The translations under genes and the position numbers were made by a program. From a bacterium (GTDB lineage: Bacteria > Krumholzibacteriota > Krumholzibacteriia > LZORAL124-64-63), in the NCBI GenBank assembly GCA_024223715.1, contig JAAEOA010000204.1, positions 1 to 64,000 of the forward strand: 64,000 bases of DNA. The letters are read 5' to 3'. Every line of letters begins with the position of its first letter. Position 1 is the first letter of the stretch. The notes under the pieces were generated by a model. That model was given only the letters and a program-made list of their open reading frames with translations, did no database searches and was not told where the DNA came from. Shown in pieces: positions 45,851-53,492 of this stretch.

Positions 45851-47599
45851 TTATGATTCGTCTTCGGTTTCGATGATAGCCACAGTGCGGTTGGAGCGAA
45901 CAAAAACTTCGCCAGCCACACGTTTAACATCGTCCAGGGTCACAGCGTCGATTTTTTCGACCTGGTTGAACAGTTGACGCCAGTCACCAACATAAGTCTG
46001 GTGCCAGGCCAATTGTCCGGCCATGCCGCTGTTGCTCCTCAGACCACGGATAAAGTTGGCACGGGTGCGTTGTTTGACCGCAGCCAGTTCATCAGCAGAA
46101 ATGCCTTCTTCAATGATTTTATCGATTTCAGTATAAACAGCTTCTTCCAGGTCGTATCCGGTTTTGCCTTTTACAGGAATGGCAAAAACCAGCAACCCGG
46201 TTTGGTATTTCTGCCCGGGGAAACCTGCAAAAGCCTGAGCGGCCACTGCAATGTTCTGCTCTTTGACCAACGCTTTATTCAAACGACTGGTGCGCCCCTG
46301 GCCCAACACATCGGCTATCACCTGATACACAGGCCAATCCGGGTGGGAGATGTTTTCAATGTGGTAGCCAGCAGCAAACATGGGCTGAGCTGGATCTTCC
46401 AGGACCATGCGTTTTTCAACCTGTTGGTTGGGTTCGAATGTTTCCACAACCGAAGGTTTTCCAGCAGGAATATCACTAAAATATTCTTCAGCGTATTCTT
46501 TAACTTCGTCGAAATTCACATCGCCCACCAGGCAGACAACCATATTGCCGCCGTGGTAATGTTCATCGAAGTATGCTTGGCAGTCGGCCCGGCTGGCATT
46601 CTGAATGTCAGACATATAACCAATGGTCGAGTGGTGATAACCGTTGGCCATGAACATCTGGTTCTGGAAGATTTCGATCAACTTGCCCATGGGGCTGTTG
46701 TCGGTGCGCATGCGACGCTCTTCGGTAACCGGTCCATCTTTTTCGGTATAGTATTCACGCAACACAGGATCGGACATGCGGCTTCCTTCGAGGTAAGCCC
46801 ACAGTTCAAGACGGTTGCTCGGGAAGTTGTACAGATAAACAGTGACATCGCTGCTGGTGTAGGCGTTCAGGCCCTGGCCACCATTCTCTTCGACAATTTG
46901 ACCAAATTCGTTGGTTACAACAAATTCACGGGCAGCGTCTTTGGCATCTTCAAATGCCTGTTCGCGTTGGGCGAAATCGTCTTCGAGGGGCTTAATGTCG
47001 TTCATGTAAAAATTGATCAAATCCAGTTCGTTGCCCTGGAGATCAAAATTATCAATTTTTTCCTCTTCGGTGCCGGCATCGTGAGCCACAATCAGTTGCC
47101 CATCTTTTACAGCAACTTCTGCACCGGGAGTGTGCATGGCGCTGGCCATGCCTTCAAAAGCTTCCTGGCGATCAGCAGGCAAGGCCCGGGTCATGCGGTC
47201 CAGTTGAACCTGAGCCGATTCTATTTTGGGCACAATTACCAGACGAGCGTATTTGAAGTCATCGAAAGCAATGTCTTCGGCTGCCATGGCTTTGCGTTCT
47301 TTTTTCTTGTCGTTGCCACCAATTTCATTGGTGCCCTTGAAAGCCATGTGCTCCAGAATATGGGACAAACCGGTGATGCCACGAGTCTCATTGGCCGATC
47401 CTACGTTGAGGAAAGTGCGGAAGGAAAACACGGGAACGTCGTGGTTTTCCAGAACGATGAAGTGCACACCGTTGTCGAGAGTAAATTCCTGAATCTGATT
47501 TTCAAGATCCAGATAGGTTTGGGCATGAACCCCACCTACGCCGGTGGCCAGAATGGTCACCACAGCCAACAGAATCTGCAGTCGCTTTTTCATCGGCAT
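45851..47599 (-). CDS. M16-family zinc metallopeptidase, catalytic subunit
   Basis: 582 residues from the ATG 5 nt after GGAGG; a TTG four codons earlier overlaps the ribosome site and is rejected. Sec signal peptide ends near HAQ. The inverted zinc motif HILEH is at 80-84 (GLSHILEHMAFKGT) with the downstream Glu region. Between the halves of the N-domain is an insertion of about 125 residues rich in Lys/Asp/Glu (about 90-215). The C-domain has GQGRTSRLNKALVKEQNIAV. It probably degrades peptides in the periplasm or outside, as a heterodimer with the following gene product. Confidence 0.92.
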   Translation of the reverse strand: MPMKKRLQILLAVVTILATGVGGVHAQTYLDLENQIQEFTLDNGVHFIVLENHDVPVFSFRTFLNVGSANETRGITGLSHILEHMAFKGTNEIGGNDKKKERKAMAAEDIAFDDFKYARLVIVPKIESAQVQLDRMTRALPADRQEAFEGMASAMHTPGAEVAVKDGQLIVAHDAGTEEEKIDNFDLQGNELDLINFYMNDIKPLEDDFAQREQAFEDAKDAAREFVVTNEFGQIVEENGGQGLNAYTSSDVTVYLYNFPSNRLELWAYLEGSRMSDPVLREYYTEKDGPVTEERRMRTDNSPMGKLIEIFQNQMFMANGYHHSTIGYMSDIQNASRADCQAYFDEHYHGGNMVVCLVGDVNFDEVKEYAEEYFSDIPAGKPSVVETFEPNQQVEKRMVLEDPAQPMFAAGYHIENISHPDWPVYQVIADVLGQGRTSRLNKALVKEQNIAVAAQAFAGFPGQKYQTGLLVFAIPVKGKTGYDLEEAVYTEIDKIIEEGISADELAAVKQRTRANFIRGLRSNSGMAGQLAWHQTYVGDWRQLFNQVEKIDAVTLDDVKRVAGEVFVRSNRTVAIIETEDES

Positions 47600-47687
47600 T
47601 GAAGCCTCCAAGGTTTGAGCTCAAAAAGGAGCATCATGATGGGTCCCGGGCCGCCCCCTAGGGGCCTCGGAACAGGAATACAAAAGT

Positions 47688-47710
47688 AACGCCGGTGTTT
47701 CGGCGTTTTT
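47688..47710. terminator. Bidirectional terminator-like hairpin
   Basis: AACGCCG (47688-47694) pairs perfectly with CGGCGTT (47701-47707). On the plus strand T5 follows; on the minus strand ACTTTTG follows. It lies between the ABC block and the M16 genes, so it may end the ABC operon. A further 7-bp GC stem (47769-47775 with 47785-47791) lies closer to that operon but has no T run. Confidence 0.5.
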
Positions 47711-47817
47711 CGGTCAAATGGGAGATATTTACTGTTTAGAAACTAACCCCTTATCATCCCATCGTCAACCCGGGGTATACGGAGCCCCGGGGCAGATGGT
47801 TGCAGATTCGGTAGAGG

Positions 47818-48702
47818 TTATTTTTCGATTTCTTTCATGCGGAAAAGCCAAACACCCAAAACTGCAAAAAACAGCATAACCATTACCAGAACTACTGCCG
47901 ATTCCCACTTGGGTACTGGTTCCCGGACAACAACTTGATTGAGAAGGTTGGACAGAAAATCGGAAAGGTTAGCCGGAGCTTCTTTGGGCAATTCAACAAT
48001 ATTACGCAGATGAAAAAGTAAGCTGAGTTCCTGAACCCGGGCCGGTATTCCATTAATCATGCCTTCCCAGCCAAAAGCGAAAAGAATGGCTGGTAGAACA
48101 GGTTTGCGGAAAAAAGTCCCCATTGCAGCAAATACGGAGCTGTAAGCAAAACTTCCCAGGAATATTATCAGAAAAGTGATCAGATAAAGCTTGAGAAATT
48201 CCCAATCGATAATTTTCAGGCCATTGCTGACCATCACGAGGAAACAAAGACATAATGAAAGGGCAAGCAACTGGCTGCTGACAATTTGTGCGGCGATTAA
48301 CCTGCCAAGGTAAATTGCCCTGCGGCGAACCGGCCGGGTCCACAAATAAACAATGGTGCCTTCTTCAACCTGTTCACCGATGGCACTGACGCCAACAGCC
48401 ATGGCCACAATGGGAATCAGGAAAGGTATGATGACTTTATGAGTCAAAAGGCTCAGCTGCAGTTGGGGGGTTATGCCCTGATCGCCAAACCAGATACGAA
48501 TGGCCAGAACAACCAAAACAGGCAATAGGCTGATGGCACCCAGACTGAGCAGGCGTTTTCTGCGGGACATTTCCCGCAATGAGAACCACCCGATCCATAA
48601 GACAGCCTGAAGGCTGGGAAGGGTTCTTGGTTCGGCATGACCATCGGCCATAGGGGGAGCTGCCATTTGAGGTTGGTTCATTTGCGATTCCGCCATTTTC
48701 AA
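47818..48702 (-). CDS. ABC-2-type transporter permease (second pair)
   Basis: 294 residues. About 30 cytoplasmic residues (Gln/Pro-rich) precede six membrane helices: for example LLSLGAISLLPVLVVLAIRIW, FLIPIVAMAVGVSAIGEQVE, YLITFLIIFLGSFAYSSVF, LVMVMLFFAVLGVWLF. The loop GEQVEEGTIVYLWTRPVRR is typical of ABC-2 exporters. It starts 9 bp after its ATPase. Substrate unknown. Confidence 0.85.
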   Translation of the reverse strand: MKMAESQMNQPQMAAPPMADGHAEPRTLPSLQAVLWIGWFSLREMSRRKRLLSLGAISLLPVLVVLAIRIWFGDQGITPQLQLSLLTHKVIIPFLIPIVAMAVGVSAIGEQVEEGTIVYLWTRPVRRRAIYLGRLIAAQIVSSQLLALSLCLCFLVMVSNGLKIIDWEFLKLYLITFLIIFLGSFAYSSVFAAMGTFFRKPVLPAILFAFGWEGMINGIPARVQELSLLFHLRNIVELPKEAPANLSDFLSNLLNQVVVREPVPKWESAVVLVMVMLFFAVLGVWLFRMKEIEK

Positions 48703-48711
48703 ACGCCCTGT

Positions 48712-49659
48712 CTATTCTTCGGTCAAATACTGGAATACAGCTTCGAGGCTGTCGTCCAGAGTGATTATTTCTTCCACATTCAAATTATTGGACAAGATCC
48801 AACCCGGCAGAGCCTGATAAAAATCAAGGGCCCTATCGGTTTTCACAACGACTCGTCCCGCCTCCTGAACCTGAACACTGACCACATGAGGCAACCCCAC
48901 AAGGAAAGCAGCCAACTGGCGGTCATTTTTGGAGACCAAAGCCACGGTTGTTGGGTGTTCGCTTATTTTGTCCCGAATCTCGGTAACACTGCCCTCAGCC
49001 AGAACTCTTCCACGGTCGATAAGAATGATGTCACTGGTCATGGATTCCACTTCGGGCAGAATGTGACTGGAGACCAACACCGTTCGGCCGGCAGCACCCA
49101 GTTCCCTAACCAAATCAATGGTATGTTTCCTGGAAACGGGATCCATGCCATTAAGAGGCTCATCGAGAAAGATTACTTCCGGGTCGTGAGCCAGGGCCTG
49201 AGCCAGTTTCAATTTCTGCCGCATGCCCTTGCTGTAACCACCGAGACGGCGGTTGGCAGCCACAGTTAATTCAAATCGGTCAAGCCAATAGTCGACCTTT
49301 TCATTAACCTGTTTCTTGTCAAAACCCATCAGCCGTAAACTGAGACTGAGGAATTCCCGACCGGTCATCCACTCGGGTAAGGCATCACTTTCAGGACAGA
49401 AACCAACCTGCCGGTACCAACCCACATCGCCACGCAAACGATGGTCGTGAACACGGACCCGACCATGACTTGGTTCAATAAGGCCGGCAAGCATTTTGAA
49501 CAGTGTGCTTTTGCCTGCTCCATTGGAACCAAGAAGGCCAACCACACCGGAGCCAACAGCCAGGCTGCAATTGTTTACGGCAATAACTTCGCCAAACCAT
49601 TTGCCCACATTATGAGCGGAAATACGGACTTCATCTCTTCCCACCTGCACACCGGTCAT
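48712..49659 (-). CDS. ABC transporter ATPase (second pair)
   Basis: 315 residues. Walker A GLLGSNGAGKSTLFKML, Q-loop VGFCPESDALP, signature GYSKGMRQKLKLAQAL, Walker B EVIFLDEPLNGMDP, then SHILPEVE. The C-terminal ~90 residues are the extra domain of the ABC-2/bacitracin-resistance-type subfamily. Its ATG overlaps the upstream permease stop (ATGA). Partner of the permease that follows. Confidence 0.93.
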   Translation of the reverse strand: MTGVQVGRDEVRISAHNVGKWFGEVIAVNNCSLAVGSGVVGLLGSNGAGKSTLFKMLAGLIEPSHGRVRVHDHRLRGDVGWYRQVGFCPESDALPEWMTGREFLSLSLRLMGFDKKQVNEKVDYWLDRFELTVAANRRLGGYSKGMRQKLKLAQALAHDPEVIFLDEPLNGMDPVSRKHTIDLVRELGAAGRTVLVSSHILPEVESMTSDIILIDRGRVLAEGSVTEIRDKISEHPTTVALVSKNDRQLAAFLVGLPHVVSVQVQEAGRVVVKTDRALDFYQALPGWILSNNLNVEEIITLDDSLEAVFQYLTEE

Positions 49660-50510
49660 GAGACAACCTCCACCGGTCGAATTCGCTTGTACAAGACCAC
49701 AATAGCGGCAACAGTTAAAAGAAGAACTACGAACAAGCTGGCCCAGGGACTGACCCCAAGACGCGCATCGGCCGAAAACAGGGAAGCCCCCGCGTTATGG
49801 TAATTACCCAGAAAGTTCACAACTTCCAGGTTGTTTTTACCAAGATTTTTGACAATCAGATGCATCGCTTCGGTGCCGGTAATTAGAATTGTCCACCACA
49901 CCATGACAAAAATTGTTCGCTTACCCAAAGCAGAAAACGCCAAAAGGATTAGGCTGAGACTTGTTCCCGTTAGAAAGCAAAAAACCGTGGCTTTCAGAGG
50001 AATGAGCAGAAGCAAATCTTTGGCCCCGGCCTCGGGTGCTATGAAGAATGAGAACAGGCACAAGGCGAAGGTGGGAAACAACGTCACCAGGAAATAATAG
50101 AACATTATGATCAGGCCTTTTCCGGCCACATAGGATTTTAGCCCGAGAGGTCTGCTGAAATACAATGACAATCCGTTGTCCTGTCGATCAGTGGCAATAA
50201 GGCCCGCCCCGGTAATTGCCAGTAAAGCAAAAACGGGAAAGCGCTGACCTTCCATAAAAGCCAGAAAGCCCTCGGCATCGATACTGGTCCAACCACCGGT
50301 CAGAACATCGAGAATGTCTCCAGCCTGAAGGCTGAAATACAGAATGACCGCCTTGACCAAAGCGGGAACCCACGAACCGATTATTAGAAAAAGAATCCAA
50401 CGACTTTTCAAAGGCTGGGTAATGCCACGGCGGGCAATAACCCACCAGGCAGGCCAGGCTTGCTCGTCCGATGATTCCCAATGTGTGTAACCTCTATCGT
50501 AAACAGGCAT
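49656..50510 (-). CDS. ABC-2-type transporter permease (first pair)
   Basis: 284 residues, six helices (WILFLIIGSWVPALVKAVILYF, FPVFALLAITGAGLIATD, IMFYYFLVTLFPTFALCLFSF, ATVFCFLTGTSLSLILLAF, WTILITGTEAMHLIV, SLFVVLLLTVAAIVVLY). The cytoplasmic loop DRQDNGLSLYFSRPLGLKSY is typical of ABC-2 proteins. A large loop between the last helices (about 217-255) is extracytoplasmic. Start ATG; the stop overlaps the next ATPase start. Confidence 0.85.
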   Translation of the reverse strand: MPVYDRGYTHWESSDEQAWPAWWVIARRGITQPLKSRWILFLIIGSWVPALVKAVILYFSLQAGDILDVLTGGWTSIDAEGFLAFMEGQRFPVFALLAITGAGLIATDRQDNGLSLYFSRPLGLKSYVAGKGLIIMFYYFLVTLFPTFALCLFSFFIAPEAGAKDLLLLIPLKATVFCFLTGTSLSLILLAFSALGKRTIFVMVWWTILITGTEAMHLIVKNLGKNNLEVVNFLGNYHNAGASLFSADARLGVSPWASLFVVLLLTVAAIVVLYKRIRPVEVVS

Positions 50511-50515
50511 GGATT

Positions 50516-51466
50516 TTAAGCCTCCACCATTTTGTAAAATTCATCGGCCAGTGAGACCGGGCGTCGTCGCACCCGTCGTAAGGCATAACCACAATCAGAT
50601 GCCACTGATAAAATCGCGTTCACGCCATCAACGGCAGGGAAAGGTACATCAGAATTCAATGAAGCATCCTGATCATTTTGAATCGTTTCCAGGTTGAGTT
50701 TGACAAACATCAGACGTTTGTCGTGAGTCACTTCGGCCCCCAGTTTTTCCAACCCGGCCAGGAAAGCACTCTCTTCACCAAAACCCTCCACTTCAAAAAC
50801 CTGAAGGGGTTTGCAACCGGTTGCGTTCACTTTTTCCCTGGCAAGTAACTCTCCCTGACGCAGAACCAAGATTTCATCGCAAACAGTTTCCACATCGGCC
50901 AGCAAGTGTGTCGAAAGAATTACACCCATACCTTTGTTGCGGGCCAAGTCTTTGATGAGTTTCAAAATTGAAATGCGTCCCCGAGGGTCCAGACCGCTGG
51001 TGGGTTCATCCAGAAACAGCCAAACGGGATCGTGAACCAAAGCCTGGGCCAGCTTGAGTCGCTGCTTCATGCCCTGGCTGTAGTCATCACACTGACGGTA
51101 ACGTTCATCGGAAAGGCCAACAAAGTTGAGAACTTCGTGGGAGCGTTGCATGGCGTCCCGAGCAGGCATTCCAGACAATTGCCCCAAATAGGCCACCAGC
51201 CCCACGCCACTCATACCCGGGATAATGCCCCCGCGCTCAGGCATCCAGCCCAAACCAGCACGTGCCAGGCGGGCTTTTTTTGCCATGTCCATTCCCAAAA
51301 CTTCCACTTTTCCTTTAGGCAAGGGGACCTGACCCAAAAGACAGCGCAAAAGGGTTGTTTTTCCTGACCCATTGGGCCCCAAAAGCCCCACGGCTCCCCG
51401 TTGCAAATCAAAGTCGACCTTTTTCAGGACAGGATCCTTGAGATAAGCAAACGTAAGGTCGTTCAC
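50516..51466 (-). CDS. ABC transporter ATPase (first pair)
   Basis: 316 residues. Walker A GLLGPNGSGKTTLLRCLLG, signature DYSQGMKQRLKLAQAL, Walker B WLFLDEPTSGLDP, H-loop STHLLADVE. C-terminal domain as in the other pair. The start used is GTG at 51466. The frame is open for 12 more codons to an ATC 6 nt after AAAGGG, so a rare start further upstream is possible. First gene of the four-gene ABC block. Confidence 0.92.
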   Translation of the reverse strand: MNDLTFAYLKDPVLKKVDFDLQRGAVGLLGPNGSGKTTLLRCLLGQVPLPKGKVEVLGMDMAKKARLARAGLGWMPERGGIIPGMSGVGLVAYLGQLSGMPARDAMQRSHEVLNFVGLSDERYRQCDDYSQGMKQRLKLAQALVHDPVWLFLDEPTSGLDPRGRISILKLIKDLARNKGMGVILSTHLLADVETVCDEILVLRQGELLAREKVNATGCKPLQVFEVEGFGEESAFLAGLEKLGAEVTHDKRLMFVKLNLETIQNDQDASLNSDVPFPAVDGVNAILSVASDCGYALRRVRRRPVSLADEFYKMVEA

Positions 51467-51599
51467 CCGTATGTTGGTATTTGTTCGATTCAGTTTGATG
51501 GTAAACCCTTTCCGGATTGAAATTGAATCGTGATAACGGTACTGGCGAGAAATTGTTGCAGATTACCTTCAGATAACCCAGTGCAATATTCGAAAAAAA

Positions 51600-53339
51600 C
51601 TAGTGAGCATAGTCAGCTTCTTCTGGATCACTGTCGTTTTCGGTCAGGAAATAGTTAAAATCGGCCAGTTCTTCGGTATGTAGAATTTCATAAACATGAG
51701 CAGGCGATGTTGCTCCAAAAAGTTGAATTCGAAGGGCCCAGTCAGCTGCCAGAGTACGACCTAGAACAACCTGGACTTCAAGATATCTCTCCATTTGATC
51801 CGGGCTGGCAGCCAGAAGAACCACACATTGAATGGGCAGGCCATCAGGGGTTTTAAAAGGTAGACCTTTGCGGCTGATTCCCATGACCCCCACCAGCTGG
51901 TTCTCCCCTTCGAGTGAGCCACTGGGTATGGAAAGTCCTCGGCCAATGCACGTGGACATAATTTGCTCACGCTCGAGCACATCCTTCAAAAATTCTTTTT
52001 TATTCATTTCCACACCGTGGCTGGAAACCATCAGATCAATGAGTTGGCGCACAGCTTCCTCTTTGGTATCGGCCTGAAAATCGGTAATGATGTTTTCTTC
52101 ATGAATAAAATCAATAAGCCGGGCCCGATCGAGTCCCGCGTTGCCCGACTTCTGCAAACCCAGTCGAGTGGTCAAAGGACCAACAATTTCATTTACTGCC
52201 ACGGCAGTAACACCAACAGCCAAAATAAGTGGACTGACTTCAGCAAAAACCGGGTCCTCAGAAAGCTGCAAAAGCAAGCCGACAGCCACACCTGCCTGAG
52301 GAATGAGACCCAGCCCCAGGTACCGGCGAACCTTTTCCGTGCTGCGGGCCATACCCATTGCCAAAACACCAGACATAACTTTTCCAACGATTCGGGCCAC
52401 CACAAACAGAGCGACCAGATACCACCCCTGAGCCAAAAAACCAAAATCCAACTCAAAACCAGCCAGGGTGAAAAACACAGCCATGACCGCAGGTTCAAAA
52501 TTCTCAAAGACCCGATGTCCAATTTCTTCTTTATCCGGAGCAAGATTAACCATGGTCACACCAAGGAACAAGCAGGACAACAAGTGGCTGATGTTCAAAA
52601 GATCAGCAATACCTATGGTAAGAAAAATGGCAATGATCGATACTGTGGTCAAAGCTTTGGTCTTGATGATTTTGCTGGTAAAAAGGATAAGACTGCCACC
52701 CACGGCAGCGCCCAGCAGAATAGCCGAACACAGCTGAATGAGTGGAGCCATCATTATTGCAGTGGTGGTCAATTCCGGATTAGGAACCAAAATTGTGGAG
52801 ACAGAGGAGTACGCCATTTCAAAAAACGTAATGCAGGCAATGTTATTCAGAGCAACAGCAGCAATAAGAGTTCGCGTATAAACCCCACGGCTTCGAGTTT
52901 CTTTTACCAAAGCCATTACCGTTGCCGGAGCCGTTGCAATGGCCAGGGCGGCAAACAGCGCACCAATGGTCCAATCTTTGCCCCCCAGAAAAACCAGGGC
53001 GGAATAAACCAGCAGCGGAGTCAGCGTCACTTCCAAAAGCAATAGAATTCCCAGACGGCTGAACGAATTCCTCAGTTTTGGGAAATGCAAATGAGTTCCA
53101 ACATCTACCGCAATAAGCCCCAGGGCAAAGTGAACAATGGGGCGCAGCCCAACAGCAGCATCATGCCCAAAGACGTGGAATACCGACGGCCCAAGGAGAA
53201 TGCCCGCCAGAATTTGGCCAGTTACCGAGGGCAGACCGATGCGTTTGGCCAACTGACCACAAATGGCCCCGAATGCCAGCAATACTGCAAGAGTGAACAA
53301 AGGATTGTCTGGTGGTAGTGGCAAACTCATGGAGTGCAT
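51600..53339 (-). CDS. Cation:proton antiporter fused to a His-less EIIA-like domain
   Basis: 579 residues. About 1-385 form a CPA2-type (KefB/NapA-like) Na+/H+ or K+/H+ antiporter: AKRIGLPSVTGQILAGILLG, FALGLIAVDVGTHLHF, ALAIATAPATVMALVKE, then GLGLIPQAGVAVGLLLQLS, with 12-13 helices. From about residue 405 comes a PTS EIIA type-2-like domain: IDFIHEENIITDFQADTKEEAVRQL, then GRGLSIPSG. In EIIA proteins that loop reads IPH and the His carries phosphate; here it is Ser. So it probably senses rather than transfers phosphate. No USP or TrkA domain is present. Confidence 0.9.
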   Translation of the reverse strand: MHSMSLPLPPDNPLFTLAVLLAFGAICGQLAKRIGLPSVTGQILAGILLGPSVFHVFGHDAAVGLRPIVHFALGLIAVDVGTHLHFPKLRNSFSRLGILLLLEVTLTPLLVYSALVFLGGKDWTIGALFAALAIATAPATVMALVKETRSRGVYTRTLIAAVALNNIACITFFEMAYSSVSTILVPNPELTTTAIMMAPLIQLCSAILLGAAVGGSLILFTSKIIKTKALTTVSIIAIFLTIGIADLLNISHLLSCLFLGVTMVNLAPDKEEIGHRVFENFEPAVMAVFFTLAGFELDFGFLAQGWYLVALFVVARIVGKVMSGVLAMGMARSTEKVRRYLGLGLIPQAGVAVGLLLQLSEDPVFAEVSPLILAVGVTAVAVNEIVGPLTTRLGLQKSGNAGLDRARLIDFIHEENIITDFQADTKEEAVRQLIDLMVSSHGVEMNKKEFLKDVLEREQIMSTCIGRGLSIPSGSLEGENQLVGVMGISRKGLPFKTPDGLPIQCVVLLAASPDQMERYLEVQVVLGRTLAADWALRIQLFGATSPAHVYEILHTEELADFNYFLTENDSDPEEADYAH

Positions 53340-53492
53340 TATTATGCAGATTTAAGACCATGCCAACGATTTTTTTCAATTCCCGTAAAAAATTAAACTC
53401 CTCCACATTGACCCCAACAGCAGAAGACTTTACAATGGCGTATGATCAGCTTATTAAGCTTGAGAGGTTTCGCCCCAACCCACTGAGGGATT

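Noticed and set aside
45974-47602. 542-codon open frame on the plus strand
   Set aside because: It is the exact antisense of the catalytic M16 gene, which has a signal peptide and HILEH. The translation is rich in F/H/N with no domain, as expected for a shadow of codon bias.
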